Shown: positions 15,710 through 25,511 of the stretch, in pieces
Position numbering within the stretch: the stretch's first letter is position 1
How the letters are laid out: the number at the start of each line of letters is the position of its first letter
Origin: Chloroflexota bacterium
GTDB lineage: Bacteria; Chloroflexota; Anaerolineae; Anaerolineales; UBA4823
Reading direction: 5' to 3'
Length of the DNA: 39,958 nt
NCBI GenBank assembly: GCA_029557965.1
Contig: JAKQIM010000010.1
Span: 1-39,958 of the forward strand
Notes under the pieces: model-generated
The model's input: only the letters and a program-made list of their open reading frames with translations
Database searches by the model: none
What the model was told of the DNA's origin: nothing
Made by a program: the position numbers and the translations under genes

Positions 15710-18700
15710 AAAACACCCTGCGCCTGCTGCTGGTTGACGACTCGGAAGACGATGCCATGCTGGTGTCGCGCGAATTGAAGCGCGCCGGTTACGATTTGCA
15801 TTTCATCCGGGTGGATACCCCACAGGCCATGCAAGAAGCGCTGGATAACCAGCCCTGGGATTTTGTGATTGCCGATTACTCCATGCCCAGGTTCAGCGGC
15901 CTGGCAGCCCTCAAGTTGATGCAAAAGAGCGGCCGCGATCTGCCCTTTATCCTGGTCTCAGGGACGATCGGCGAAGAAGTGGCTGTTACGGCGATGAAGG
16001 CCGGCGCCCACGATTACCTGATGAAAGACGACCTGGTGCGCCTGGCGCCTGCCGTAGAGCGCGAGCTGCAAGAAGCGCGTGTGCGCACCGCCCGTAAACA
16101 GGCCGAAGAAGAGCTGCGCCGCCTGAAGAGTTTCAACGAAGATATTGTCCAGAATATTTTCGATGGGATCACCGTTACAGACGAGAACGGCATCATCAAT
16201 TTCATCAACCCCACCGCCTCGCAAATGTTCGGTTACCCACCGGAAGAGTTGATGGGCAAACATTGGTCGGTGCTGGTTCCACCCGATCACCAGCCCATGA
16301 TGCAGGCGGCCTACGACCGGCGCAAGCAGGGCATCTCAGATCGGTATGAGATCTCGATGCAGCGCAAAGATGGCTTGCTCATTTCTGCCCTGGCCAGCGG
16401 CGCACCGCGCTTTATCGAGGGCAAGTTTGCCGGCGCGCTGGAAGTCTTTGCCGACATTACCGAACGCAAGCGGATGCAAGATGAGCTGGTCAGGCTCAAG
16501 GAGTTCAACGAAGGGATCATCCAGAACATGTACGAGGGGGTAGGGGTGGTCAACGATACCGGTTATTGGGCCTTTGTCAACCCCGCCCTGACCCAAATGC
16601 TCGGTTATTCTCCTCAAGAGATGATCGGCACACACTGGATGGAGAGCGTGCCGCCTGAGCAGCACACCAGGGTAGAGAATGCCTACCAGCGCCGGCGAGA
16701 GGGAAAAGCCGATCGCTACGAGTTAGAGATGGTGCGCAAAGACGGCCAACGGATCACCGTTGAAGTCAGCGGCAGCCCGCAATTTGAGAACGGGCAGTTT
16801 ACCGGAACCCTGGTGGTGTTCACCGACATCTCAACCCGCAAACAGGCCGAACAAGCCCTGCGCCGCCACGCCACCGAGCTGGCTGCCTTGCACAGCGCAT
16901 CGCTGACCATCACCGCACCGCACGACATGGACTCATTGGTGCATGCCATCATCGAGCAGGCCATCCAGTTATTGGGCGCCTCAGGCGGCAGCTTATCGCT
17001 ATGCGACCCCCTGCGCCGAGAAGTACACGTCTACGAGGAAATGACCGGAACAGGCAAACGCTACGGCGGCATCGTGATCCCATATGGCGAAGGGGCCGCG
17101 GGGTGGGTTGCCGAGCAGGGCAAGCCGCTGATCATCGATGATTACAGCACCTGGCCGGGCCGCCTGGCCTATTACGAGCCCGACAAGCCCTTTACAGCCG
17201 CCCTGAGCGTGCCCATCATCTGGCGCGACCAGGTCACGGGTGTTTTACAGGTCACAGACAGCGACAAAGCCCGGCGCTTCAACGATGATGATACCGACCT
17301 CTTGCGCCTGTTTGCCGACCAGGCCGCCATTGCCATTGACAACGCTCGCCTGCTGGAAGCCGAGCGCGCCAACCGCGCCCGCGCCGATGCCCTGCGTGAG
17401 GCCACCCGCATGATCGGCGCTACCCTCTCACTGAACGATGTATTGAATGTAACCCTGGACCAGTTGCAGCGCATTTTGCCTTACGACAGCGGCTCGACCA
17501 TGCTGGTCGAGGGAGACCAGGTGGCAATCAAGGCCTGGCGCGGGCTGGGCGATTACCCCGCCGAAACCATTGAAGGCATCAGCTTCAACCTGAAAACCAA
17601 TCAGATCAGCGGCACAGTGGCCCGCAGCGGCGAGCCAATGATGATCACCAACGTGCAAGAGGATCCACGCTGGGAAAAGACCCCCTTCAGCAGCCAGATC
17701 AAATCCTGGCTGGGCATCCCGTTATGGGTGCGAGACCGGGTGATTGGCTTGTTCAGCATCGACCGCAACAACGAACTGGGCTTCACCTCTGAAGAGATCG
17801 CCCTGGCGCAAACTTTTGCCTCCAATGCCGCCACCGCCATTGACAATGCCCGCCTGTACGAAGCAGAGGAACAGCGCTCGAACGAATTGATGGCCCTGCG
17901 CCAGGCCAGCCTGAGCCTGACCGCCAGCCTGGAGCTGGAGGCGGTGCTATACGCCATCCTTGAAAGCGCCCTGCACTTCTTGCCGGCGGCCCTGAACGCG
18001 CTCATTTACCTGTACCATGGCGATAACGGCGGGCGGCTGACCTTTGGAGCAGCCTTGTGGGCCGATGGACGGCGCGGAAAGCCCATCTCTGAGCCGCGTT
18101 CCAACGGCATGACCTATACCGTCGCCCGGAGCGGCGAGACCATCGTCGTATCTGACATGAAAAGTCATCCCCTGTATGCTGATGCGCCGCAAAACTGGGA
18201 GGGTGCCACCATGGGCCTGCCCCTCAAGATCGGGCAGCGGGTGGTGGGGGTGATGAACATCTCTTACCCCCAACCGCACCAATTCAGCGAAGCCGAGCTG
18301 CGCGTGGTCAGCCTGCTGGGCGACCAGGCGGCAATTGCCATCGAGAACGCCCGCCTGTTCGAACGCGCCGCCACCGAGCGCCGCCACCTGGGCCTGCTAT
18401 ACGATGTGGGGCGCGAGCTGGCGACCACTCTCAACACCGATGAGATCCTCGACCGTGCGCTTACCCTCACCTGCCAGGCCCTGGGCGGCATGGTCGGTGA
18501 AGCCTTCATTTACACCCCTGCCACCAACCGCCTCAGCCTGCGCGCTTTGCATGGGCGGCCGATGCCGGCCATTGATAAAATGGATATTGCCATGAACCTG
18601 GCCCCCGGTAAAGGCCTGGCCGGTTGGGCAGCCCAAAATCGCATGGCGGTTAACGTGGCAGACGTGCAGCAAGACCCGCGCTGGCTGCACGTTCCGGGCC

Positions 18701-20388
18701 TGGACGAAGATGTGCACGCCGCCCTGGTTGCGCCAATCGTGGATAATGAGCGGCTGCTGGGGGTGTTGAGCGTGTTGCACCACCGGCCGGGCGCCTTCTC
18801 AGATGATCACCTGGAACTGCTGACCGCCATTTGCCAGCAAGCTGCCCTGGCTATGAACAACGCCGAGAGTTACCAGCAGATCCAAGACCTGGTAGACCGG
18901 CTGGCGGCCGAGCAGTACCGCCTGGAAAGCCTGCTCGAGCGCCTGCCCGTAGGCGTGCTGCTGCTGGACGATCAATACTGCTTGCTGGTGGCTAACCTGC
19001 TCGGGCGGCAGATCTTAGACCGCCTGAATCCGCGCGAGCCCGGCGAAGTGCTGTCGCACCTGGGGTCGCATGCCGTGGCTGACTTCTGCAGCACCTTTGC
19101 CAACCCCGATGCCGCAATCGAAGCGCTGCCGGTTGAGATTGTCCTCAAAGAGCAGCCGCGCGCCATCATCGAAGCAGAAGCCCGCCCGATTGGCGGCGAC
19201 CAGCGCCAATGGGTGATCACGCTGCGCGATGTGACCCAAGAACGCGAGAGCCAGGAGCGCATCAAGCTGCACGAACGCCTGGCGACCGTGGGGCAATTGG
19301 CAGCCGGGATTGCCCACGACTTCAACAACATCATGGCGGCCATTTTGATCTATGCCGACCTGCTGATGCGCGACACGGCCCTCTCGGCCGAAAGCCGCGA
19401 CCGGCTGGGCATCATCCAACAACAAGTGCAGCGTGCCACCAGCCTGATCCGCCAGATCCTCGATTTCAGCCGCCGCTCGGTGGTCGAACAAAACGCCCTC
19501 GATCTGCTGCCCTTTATCAAAGAGATCGAAAAACTGCTCTCACGCGTCATGCCCGAAACCATCCGCATGGTGTTGAAGTACGAGTCGGGAACTTACATGG
19601 TCAACGGCGACCCAACCCGTTTACAGCAGGTCTTCATGAACCTGGCCTTGAACGCCCGCGATGCCATGCCCCAGGGCGGCACGCTGCGCTTTGAACTAAA
19701 GCACGTGCAGGTAGGGGCTGTGGCCCGCCCCAGCAACCTGGCCCCTGGCGCCTGGATCTGCATTGAAGTCTCTGACAGCGGCGAGGGCATTCCGCCCGAC
19801 ATTCTGCCGCACATCTTTGACCCCTTCTTTACCACCAAGCCGGTGGGCAAAGGCACCGGGCTGGGGCTGGCGCAGGTCTACGGCATTGTCCAACAGCACC
19901 AGGGGCAGATCGATGTAGCCACCCAGTCCGGGGCAGGCACCAAGTTCTCGGTTTACCTGCCCGCCCTGGAAGTAGAAGACCCCAATGATGGAAAGCAAGA
20001 TTCTGCCAATCAATTGAACGGCGTGGGGAAGACGGTGCTGGTGGTAGAAGACGACCCCCCCACGCGGGCGGCCTTGCAGACCCTGCTGGCGGCGCGCCAA
20101 TTCAACGTGCTCAGCGCTTCCAACGGCCTGGAAGCGCTGGCAATCTATGAACAGCAGTATCAGAAGATCGCTATGGTGATTGCAGATGTGGTGATGCCAG
20201 AAATGGGCGGCGTTGCCTTGCACAACGCCCTCAAAGCACGCTGGCCCGGGGTGCGCATGTTGTTCGTCACCGGGCACCCGTTAGAGTTGCGCGACCAGGC
20301 CCTCCTGGAAAAGGGGGACGTTCATTGGCTGCAAAAACCGTTCTCGATGCAAGACTTCAATCATGCCGTGCAAGATCTATTGAAATAA
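15706..20388 (+). CDS. Large hybrid histidine kinase: REC-PAS-PAS-GAF x4-PAS-HisKA-HATPase-REC
   Basis: 1560 residues, no TM helix. An N-terminal receiver (about 1-125) has Asp57 in FVIADYSMP. Two similar PAS domains lie at about 140-255 and 265-380; their openings [16 protein letters not shown] and [16 protein letters not shown] show a duplication. Four GAF domains span about 395-1050, each ending in the helix (D/E)QAAIAI(D/E)NARL or a variant. A degenerate PAS at about 1070-1190 precedes HisKA with His1204 (GIAHDFNN), HATPase ([28 protein letters not shown]) and a C-terminal receiver with Asp1494 ([12 protein letters not shown]). Phosphate may flow from His1204 to Asp1494 and on to the small receiver; that route is inference. 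The start at 15706 overlaps the previous stop and begins exactly at the receiver domain. No terminator follows before the converging small gene. Confidence 0.93.
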   Translation: MKNTLRLLLVDDSEDDAMLVSRELKRAGYDLHFIRVDTPQAMQEALDNQPWDFVIADYSMPRFSGLAALKLMQKSGRDLPFILVSGTIGEEVAVTAMKAGAHDYLMKDDLVRLAPAVERELQEARVRTARKQAEEELRRLKSFNEDIVQNIFDGITVTDENGIINFINPTASQMFGYPPEELMGKHWSVLVPPDHQPMMQAAYDRRKQGISDRYEISMQRKDGLLISALASGAPRFIEGKFAGALEVFADITERKRMQDELVRLKEFNEGIIQNMYEGVGVVNDTGYWAFVNPALTQMLGYSPQEMIGTHWMESVPPEQHTRVENAYQRRREGKADRYELEMVRKDGQRITVEVSGSPQFENGQFTGTLVVFTDISTRKQAEQALRRHATELAALHSASLTITAPHDMDSLVHAIIEQAIQLLGASGGSLSLCDPLRREVHVYEEMTGTGKRYGGIVIPYGEGAAGWVAEQGKPLIIDDYSTWPGRLAYYEPDKPFTAALSVPIIWRDQVTGVLQVTDSDKARRFNDDDTDLLRLFADQAAIAIDNARLLEAERANRARADALREATRMIGATLSLNDVLNVTLDQLQRILPYDSGSTMLVEGDQVAIKAWRGLGDYPAETIEGISFNLKTNQISGTVARSGEPMMITNVQEDPRWEKTPFSSQIKSWLGIPLWVRDRVIGLFSIDRNNELGFTSEEIALAQTFASNAATAIDNARLYEAEEQRSNELMALRQASLSLTASLELEAVLYAILESALHFLPAALNALIYLYHGDNGGRLTFGAALWADGRRGKPISEPRSNGMTYTVARSGETIVVSDMKSHPLYADAPQNWEGATMGLPLKIGQRVVGVMNISYPQPHQFSEAELRVVSLLGDQAAIAIENARLFERAATERRHLGLLYDVGRELATTLNTDEILDRALTLTCQALGGMVGEAFIYTPATNRLSLRALHGRPMPAIDKMDIAMNLAPGKGLAGWAAQNRMAVNVADVQQDPRWLHVPGLDEDVHAALVAPIVDNERLLGVLSVLHHRPGAFSDDHLELLTAICQQAALAMNNAESYQQIQDLVDRLAAEQYRLESLLERLPVGVLLLDDQYCLLVANLLGRQILDRLNPREPGEVLSHLGSHAVADFCSTFANPDAAIEALPVEIVLKEQPRAIIEAEARPIGGDQRQWVITLRDVTQERESQERIKLHERLATVGQLAAGIAHDFNNIMAAILIYADLLMRDTALSAESRDRLGIIQQQVQRATSLIRQILDFSRRSVVEQNALDLLPFIKEIEKLLSRVMPETIRMVLKYESGTYMVNGDPTRLQQVFMNLALNARDAMPQGGTLRFELKHVQVGAVARPSNLAPGAWICIEVSDSGEGIPPDILPHIFDPFFTTKPVGKGTGLGLAQVYGIVQQHQGQIDVATQSGAGTKFSVYLPALEVEDPNDGKQDSANQLNGVGKTVLVVEDDPPTRAALQTLLAARQFNVLSASNGLEALAIYEQQYQKIAMVIADVVMPEMGGVALHNALKARWPGVRMLFVTGHPLELRDQALLEKGDVHWLQKPFSMQDFNHAVQDLLK

Positions 20389-20389
20389 A

Positions 20390-20506
20390 TTAGCGCGCAA
20401 ACAGCGAGAACACCATCGACAGGATCACGATGACGGCAATGAAGCCCATCACGATCTGCTGAGTGGTCATCGCCTTTTTGGCGCCCGAATCTTTTTTCTG
20501 TGCCAT
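20390..20506 (-). CDS. 38-residue single-TM microprotein
   Basis: The reading starts MAQKKDSGAKKAM, a Lys-rich N-terminus, followed by one hydrophobic helix (QQIVMGFIAVIVILSMVFSLFA) and a final Arg. A strong AAGGAG stands 6 nt before the ATG and overlaps the stop codon of the receiver gene upstream, so it reads as the third gene of a uvrC-receiver-microprotein operon. The charge pattern suggests the N-terminus is in the cytoplasm. I do not recognise a family. A role in membrane targeting or as a small regulator is possible but unsupported. An in-frame start 22 codons earlier lies inside the receiver gene and lacks a ribosome-binding site. Confidence 0.7.
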   Translation of the reverse strand: MAQKKDSGAKKAMTTQQIVMGFIAVIVILSMVFSLFAR

Positions 20507-20516
20507 ACCAAACTCC

Positions 20517-20906
20517 TTAATCAGTTGATCGGTGATGTTGGATGACCTGGTCGATTGCCTGTTCCAGCTCATCCAACATCACCGGTTTTGCAATAAAACC
20601 GTTCGCGCCCAGCGCCAGGGCCTGGTCCACCTGGGCATCGGCCGCTTCAGACGAAAGCATCAACACCGGCAGCGCCTTCCATTCTGGGCGGCGGCGGACG
20701 AATTCCAACATGTCAATCCCGCTCACCTCAGGCATGCTGATATCCAACAACAGCAGGTCGGGGCGCTCTCCAGCCAGCAGCTTCCTGGCTGCCAGGCGCG
20801 CATCGGTGAAACCCTGCATGGTATGCCCCAGCATGGTCAGCATCAAACTGACCGCGTGGCGCATCTCGGCATCATCATCCACATACCAGACCTTGAGCTT
20901 GCTCAT
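20517..20906 (-). CDS. Single-domain response regulator (CheY-like)
   Basis: 129 residues with a complete receiver: acidic pocket YVDDDAEM, phosphoacceptor Asp55 in LLLLDISMPEVSG, switch residue in LMLSSEA and Lys in GFIAKPVML. There is no output domain. Its ATG overlaps the uvrC stop codon (ATGA), implying coupled translation with the repair nuclease. The cognate kinase is not known; the large hybrid kinase converges on this operon from the other side and is one candidate. Confidence 0.92.
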   Translation of the reverse strand: MSKLKVWYVDDDAEMRHAVSLMLTMLGHTMQGFTDARLAARKLLAGERPDLLLLDISMPEVSGIDMLEFVRRRPEWKALPVLMLSSEAADAQVDQALALGANGFIAKPVMLDELEQAIDQVIQHHRSTD

Positions 20907-22768
20907 GCCAGGTGGTCCTTAATTGCCTGGGCTAATTTTATCGTAATTCCGGCCACTTTCTGAAGCTCTTCGAGAGAAGCCTGCTGGATCTCAGGAATGC
21001 CGCCGAAGTGCCTCAACAACGCCTTGCGGCGGGAGGGCCCAATGCCAGGGATGCCATCCAGGCGCGAGGCAATGCCGGCCTTATCGCGGCGCTGGCGGTG
21101 CGAGGTGATGGCGTAGCGATGGGCCTCATCGCGCACGCGCTGCACCAAGTATAAGCCCTGGGATTGGCGCGGCAGCAGGATGGATTCGGCCCGACCGGGG
21201 GTAAAAATCTCTTCATGCTGCTTGGCCAGGCTGGCCACAAACAACTGGCTGCTCAAGCCAAAGCGCTCAACCACCGCCACGGCCCGCGCAAGCTGGCCCT
21301 TGCCGCCATCCACCAACAGCAGATCGGGCAAGAGCGAAAAGGCGGCATCCGGTTTGCCGCCGGGGGCCTGGGCGGCTTCTTGAGCCGCCTGCCAGCGGGT
21401 AAAGCGCCGGTTGAGCACCTCTTCCATGCTGGCAAAATCATCTGGCCCCACCACGCTGCGGATGTTGAACCGGCGGTAATGGGCCTTCTTAGGCACGCCC
21501 TGCTCAAAGACCACCATGCTGCCCACCGCCGCCGTGCCCTGGGTGTTCGAGATGTCGTAGCACTCAATGCGGTTGGGCGGGGCAGGCAGTTCCAGCGCAG
21601 CTTGCAGCTCAGCCAGGGCCTGCTCTTGACGGTGGCTGTCGGCCTGCCACTGCGCCTTGAGGGCATTCAAGGTTTCGGCGGCATTCTCGGCGGCCATTTT
21701 GACCAGGTCGCTTTGCTGCCCATCGCGCGGCACGAAGATCTCCACCTTCTCCCCGCCGCGGCGCGTGTTCAGCCACTCGCGGATCACGGCGGCCTCTTCC
21801 ACATCGGTGGGCAAGAGCAGTTGGGCCGGCACACTGGGCGTATCATCGTAAAACTGCTTTAAGAAGGCCCCCAACACCGAGGCATCTGGCACTTCTTGCG
21901 CCCCTTCCATCACAAAATACTCGCGCCCAATCAGCTTGCCGCCGCGGATGAAGAAGACCTGCACACAGGCTTCGCCATCTGAGCGCGCCATGGCAATCAC
22001 ATCTGAGTCCACATAATCCGACGAGAAAACAACCTTCTGGCGGGCAACGATCTGCTCGACGGAGCGCAGCTTGTCGCGCAGGGCAGCAGCGCGCTCAAAG
22101 TTCAACGCTTCAGAGGCCACCAGCATCTCGCTTTGCAAATGTTCTAAGATCGGCTCGGCCCGGCCCTCGAGGAATTTGCTCAGGTTATCGATCATCTGGC
22201 GGTACTGCTCTTGGTTCACCGCACCGATGCAAGGGCCTGAACAAAGCTTGATATCGTAATACAGGCAGGGGCGCTCATCTTGCCCGGTGATCTCACGGTC
22301 GCAGGTGAGGTAAGGGAAGACGCGCCGCAGCACATCCAGGGTCTGGTGCAGGGCCCACACGCTGGTGTAAGGGCCGTAATAACGCGAGCCATCTTCCACC
22401 ACCTGGCGGGTGATGGTGACGCTGGGAAAGGGATCGCCCCAATGGACCTTGATATAGGGATAGCGCTTATCGTCCTTCATGCGGATGTTGTACTGGGGAC
22501 GGTAGCGCTTGATGAGGTTCATCTCAAGGATCAGCGCTTCCAGCTCAGAGCCCACCACCATCCACTCGATATCCGCAATGTGATGCACCAGGCGGCGCGT
22601 TTTACCGTCCTGCTGGGCGCTGCTATGGAAATAAGAACGCAGGCGGTTGCGCAGGTTGATCGCCTTGCCCACGTAAATGATGTGCCCGTCGGCATTCTTC
22701 ATCAGGTAGCAGCCGGGGCGGGTGGGGGCGGTCTTCAAAATACGCTGGATGTGTTCAGATACTTCCAT
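20903..22768 (-). CDS. uvrC: Excinuclease ABC subunit C
   Basis: Dual-incision nuclease of UvrABC nucleotide excision repair, 621 residues. An N-terminal GIY-YIG domain (RPGCYLMKNADGHIIYVGKAINLRNRLRSYF, split here as GCYLM...IIYVGKA) makes the 3' cut. A central UVR motif (ALNFERAAALRDKLRSVE) binds UvrB. The RNase-H-like domain (ECYDISNTQGTAAVGSMVVF, DLLLVDGGKGQL) makes the 5' cut. The C-terminus carries tandem helix-hairpin-helix motifs (LDGIPGIGPSRRKALLRHF...LQKVAGI). The start at 22768 begins the conserved domain and has TAGAAT 8 nt upstream; an ATG at 22876 would run into the divergent gene. It is the first gene of the operon. Confidence 0.96.
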   Translation of the reverse strand: MEVSEHIQRILKTAPTRPGCYLMKNADGHIIYVGKAINLRNRLRSYFHSSAQQDGKTRRLVHHIADIEWMVVGSELEALILEMNLIKRYRPQYNIRMKDDKRYPYIKVHWGDPFPSVTITRQVVEDGSRYYGPYTSVWALHQTLDVLRRVFPYLTCDREITGQDERPCLYYDIKLCSGPCIGAVNQEQYRQMIDNLSKFLEGRAEPILEHLQSEMLVASEALNFERAAALRDKLRSVEQIVARQKVVFSSDYVDSDVIAMARSDGEACVQVFFIRGGKLIGREYFVMEGAQEVPDASVLGAFLKQFYDDTPSVPAQLLLPTDVEEAAVIREWLNTRRGGEKVEIFVPRDGQQSDLVKMAAENAAETLNALKAQWQADSHRQEQALAELQAALELPAPPNRIECYDISNTQGTAAVGSMVVFEQGVPKKAHYRRFNIRSVVGPDDFASMEEVLNRRFTRWQAAQEAAQAPGGKPDAAFSLLPDLLLVDGGKGQLARAVAVVERFGLSSQLFVASLAKQHEEIFTPGRAESILLPRQSQGLYLVQRVRDEAHRYAITSHRQRRDKAGIASRLDGIPGIGPSRRKALLRHFGGIPEIQQASLEELQKVAGITIKLAQAIKDHLA

Positions 22769-22776
22769 CGGCCTGG

Positions 22777-22782
22777 ATTCTA
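22777..22782 (-). promoter_or_regulatory. Candidate -10 box of uvrC
   Basis: Minus-strand TAGAAT in GTGATAGAATC, 8 nt before the ATG, so the mRNA is probably leaderless or nearly so. The phosphohexomutase gene has the same 11-mer. Confidence 0.45.
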
Positions 22783-22852
22783 TCACGTAGCGGGTGAGAT
22801 GATGGAGATATTCATCCCCTTCAATATCCCTTAAACCCACTTCCAGGAATAG

Positions 22853-22858
22853 TATAAT
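22853..22858 (+). promoter_or_regulatory. -10 box of pncC, leaderless
   Basis: A perfect TATAAT with a 6-nt spacer to the ATG at 22865. TTAAAC at 22831-22836 is a possible -35 at 16-nt spacing. Confidence 0.6.
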
Positions 22859-22864
22859 AGCCAT

Positions 22865-23362
22865 ATGGAAAAACAACTACTAGAAGTATTGGTGGGCGAT
22901 CTGCTGCGCCAGCACGGGTTGAGGCTGGCAGTGGCCGAATCTTGCACCGGCGGGCTGATCGGCCACCGGCTGACCAACGTGGCAGGCTGCTCCACATACT
23001 ACATGGGCAGCATCACGGCCTACGCCTACGAGGCCAAGGTGCGCCTGCTCAACGTGCGCTGGGAGACGCTGGAAAAACACGGCGCCGTAAGCGGCGAGAC
23101 GGTGATGGAGATGGCGCGCGGCGTGCGCCATGCCCTGGCAGCCGATATCGGCCTCTCGGTGAGCGGCATTGCCGGCCCCAGCGGCGGCACGCCCGAAAAA
23201 CCGGTGGGCCTGGTGTGGGTTGGCCTGAGCAGCCCAGAGGATGATTTCGCCGAACAGTATCTCTGGGAGGGCGACCGCATCCAAAACAAAGAGCATTCGG
23301 CCCAGGCCGCGTTGCAGCTCTTGGCCGATTACCTGGCAGACTATCCCCATGCAGCCGATTGA
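22865..23362 (+). CDS. pncC: CinA C-terminal-domain protein, nicotinamide-nucleotide amidohydrolase type
   Basis: 165 residues, the stand-alone form of the CinA C-terminal domain. This form deamidates NMN to nicotinate mononucleotide for NAD recycling. Family motifs: AVAESCTGGLIGHRLT (catalytic Ser within ESCTGG, near residue 24-28), GSITAYAYEAK, GAVSGET and SGIAGPSGGTPEKPVGLVWVG. The N-terminal MoCF-like domain of full CinA is absent. The transcript appears leaderless. The next small gene starts 14 bp before this stop. Confidence 0.93.
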   Translation: MEKQLLEVLVGDLLRQHGLRLAVAESCTGGLIGHRLTNVAGCSTYYMGSITAYAYEAKVRLLNVRWETLEKHGAVSGETVMEMARGVRHALAADIGLSVSGIAGPSGGTPEKPVGLVWVGLSSPEDDFAEQYLWEGDRIQNKEHSAQAALQLLADYLADYPHAAD

Positions 23363-23585
23363 AGTCACCGCACACTTTTCGATAGAAGGTAAGGCTACCC
23401 CCCTGCGCTTCACCTGGAAAAACAGCGTTTACCAGATCGAATCGACGGGGCGGCGCTGGACGAATGAAGACGGCCTGCACATCCTGGTGATGGCTTTGGG
23501 CGGGCGCATGTTCGAACTGCTGTTTGTGTGCACTGAAGGGCGCTGGTACCTGGCGCGCGCTGAGACAGGCCGCCTGGTGGCGTAA
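23349..23585 (+). CDS. Small conserved-looking protein, translationally coupled to pncC
   Basis: 78 residues, beginning MQPIEVTAHFSIEGK and containing PLRFTWKNSVYQIESTGRRW and ELLFVCTEGRWYLARAE. The alternating hydrophobic and Trp-rich strands look like a small beta-barrel and recall DUF6504-like proteins, but this match is from memory and weak. The ATG overlaps the end of pncC by 14 bp, which argues for coupling, and the next gene starts 6 bp downstream. No signal peptide, so cytoplasmic. The function is unknown. An earlier in-frame ATG inside pncC is unlikely. Confidence 0.65.
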   Translation: MQPIEVTAHFSIEGKATPLRFTWKNSVYQIESTGRRWTNEDGLHILVMALGGRMFELLFVCTEGRWYLARAETGRLVA

Positions 23586-23591
23586 AACACC

Positions 23592-25013
23592 ATGAAAGCA
23601 AAAACGATTTTCTGCTTGCTGATCTTCCTGGCCCTGGCAGCGGCGCTCAGCCCCACGCAGGGTACGCGCGCCGCACAGCCCGCGGCCCCGCAGGCCGAGG
23701 TAACCGCTTACGATATGATCATTGCCATGAACACCCTGCGCGTGTCTTATGGCTATCCGGCTTTGATCGAAGACCCCATCGTCAACGCCGTGGCCCAGGC
23801 CACAGCCGAATACATGGCTGCCAACCAGATGTCGTGGCACATCGGCGATGTGCGCGGCCGCATTGCCGCCGCCGGTTACGGCGGCGGGGCCACCGTGTGG
23901 GCCACCGAGAACTTTGCGGTGGGCAACATGACCATCGACACCATCATGCAGGTTTGGGCCGACCCCGACCACATGCGCCCCGCCACCACGGCGGCTTACT
24001 GCCACGTGGGAGCAGGCGTTGCCAGGTCGGCCAACGGCATGACCTACTACATCCTGCAGGCGGCCTACACCTCTGAAAATGCCTGCGGCGCATATAATTA
24101 CGGCGATACGCCGCCCCAAACCGGCGGCACCCCCAACCCCGTGGCACAGTTGATCGTGCCGGTGCAGGTGGCTACGCCCGACGAAAACGGGCAGCTCTTC
24201 CACGTGGTAGCCACCGGGCAGTCCTTCTGGGCCATCGCCATTGCTTACGGCGTCACCATCCACGACCTGGAGGTGTGGAACAACCTCTCCAGCGGCAGCG
24301 CCCTGCAGGTGGGGCAGCGCCTCTTCATCCCCAGCGCCAACACCGAGGGCTACGCCACCCCCACGCCGGTGGGCATGGTGGTGCCCAGCACGCCGGATGC
24401 AGACGGCAAGGTATTCCACACCGTGCAGGCTTACCAAACCCTGACCACCATTGCCCAGGCTTACGGGGTAACGGTGGATACCGTCTTGGTGTTGAACGGC
24501 TTGCAATTGGATTGGCCGCTGCAGATCAACCAGGTGTTGATGATTTCACCGGGGCAGATCACCCCCAGCCCCACGCCGCGCCCGCTGACGCCCATTGAGC
24601 GCCTGACGCCCGCCAGCGACGGCAATTACTACCATGTGGTGGGGAACGGCGAGACGCTCTCGTGGATCGCCAGCCTGTACAACATCACGGTAATGGATTT
24701 AATGGGTTGGAACGGGCTGAACAACACGTCCATCATCCAGCCAGATCAAAAGCTGATCTTGCAGGTCACTCCGCCTGCCACCATCACCCCCACCCCTGCG
24801 CCGCCGACCATCACCCCCACCATCAGCCCCACGCGGCCCTTGCCCACCGCCACGCGCACCCCCTCCCCCCTCCCAGCCAGCCCTGGCAGCCCCACAGCCA
24901 CCCCCGCGCCAGAAATGCCACTCTCTGGCCCGGCCGCGGCGGGAATTGTGCTGGTGCTGATGGGCGTGACCGGCCTGATCTTATACCAGGTGGCCCGGCG
25001 GCAGAAGAACTAA
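23592..25013 (+). CDS. Secreted, membrane-anchored CAP-domain protein with three LysM repeats
   Basis: 473 residues. Signal peptide at 1-28. A CAP/SCP-like domain spans about 38-160 (MNTLRVSYGYPALIEDP, AEYMAANQMSWHIG, TENFAVG, VWADPDHM). LysM modules lie at about 203-248, 275-319 and 347-391; each follows the pattern HVV..GQ(S/T)...IA..Y(G/N)(V/I)T...L...N. Thr/Pro-rich linkers separate the modules and extend to about 445, followed by a C-terminal TM helix (AAAGIVLVLMGVTGLILYQV) and a basic tail. LysM binds peptidoglycan or related glycans, so the protein probably tethers the membrane to the wall. It is the last gene of the pncC operon, and its stop overlaps the stop of the converging phosphatase gene. 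Confidence 0.9.
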   Translation: MKAKTIFCLLIFLALAAALSPTQGTRAAQPAAPQAEVTAYDMIIAMNTLRVSYGYPALIEDPIVNAVAQATAEYMAANQMSWHIGDVRGRIAAAGYGGGATVWATENFAVGNMTIDTIMQVWADPDHMRPATTAAYCHVGAGVARSANGMTYYILQAAYTSENACGAYNYGDTPPQTGGTPNPVAQLIVPVQVATPDENGQLFHVVATGQSFWAIAIAYGVTIHDLEVWNNLSSGSALQVGQRLFIPSANTEGYATPTPVGMVVPSTPDADGKVFHTVQAYQTLTTIAQAYGVTVDTVLVLNGLQLDWPLQINQVLMISPGQITPSPTPRPLTPIERLTPASDGNYYHVVGNGETLSWIASLYNITVMDLMGWNGLNNTSIIQPDQKLILQVTPPATITPTPAPPTITPTISPTRPLPTATRTPSPLPASPGSPTATPAPEMPLSGPAAAGIVLVLMGVTGLILYQVARRQKN

Positions 25014-25504
25014 TCGCCCAGGCTGCGCGGCGTCCACAAGCGCACCAGGGTGCTGTCGCAGGCCTCGGTCAGCTCCATCCAACCCGTGATCGGCACATCC
25101 ACCTGCGCCAGCGCACCCGTAGACATGGGCTCAATGGCACCCGTCAGCAGCTCTACCAGCTCTTCCATGATCGGGTTATGCCCCACCACCAGCACACGCC
25201 CTGCCGCATCTGGCAGGTGGCGCAGCACATCCAGGTAGCACTCCGCATCCGACCCGTAAAGATCGCTTTGGGGTTCAATTTCGCCCTCGTAAGCACAGGC
25301 TTCGGCCACGGCCCTGGCGGTATCCAGGGCGCGGCGGGCGGTTGAGCTGAGGATGTGGTCGGGCACCAGGTCTTGCTCGCGCAGCAGGCGGCCCATGCGC
25401 GGGGCATCATGCTTGCCGCGCTTGTTCAAGGGCCGGTCATGATCTGGCGTCTCGGGATGGTTCCAGCTTGATTTTGCATGGCGCATTAGCAAAAGAGTCT
25501 TCAT
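25010..25504 (-). CDS. SixA-like phosphohistidine phosphatase (histidine phosphatase superfamily)
   Basis: 164 residues. It opens with KTLLLMRHAKSSW: the RHA signature with catalytic His9. DHDRPLNKRGKHDAPRMG is the SixA-specific segment, and VLVVGHNPIMEELV holds the second catalytic His. SixA in E. coli removes phosphate from phosphohistidine on PTS or HPt proteins; the target here is unknown. The start at 25504 begins the family homology and has TATAAT 7 nt upstream. An upstream in-frame ATG at 25597 would overlap the divergent HAD gene and is rejected. Confidence 0.9.
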   Translation of the reverse strand: MKTLLLMRHAKSSWNHPETPDHDRPLNKRGKHDAPRMGRLLREQDLVPDHILSSTARRALDTARAVAEACAYEGEIEPQSDLYGSDAECYLDVLRHLPDAAGRVLVVGHNPIMEELVELLTGAIEPMSTGALAQVDVPITGWMELTEACDSTLVRLWTPRSLGD

Positions 25505-25511
25505 GCTATGC

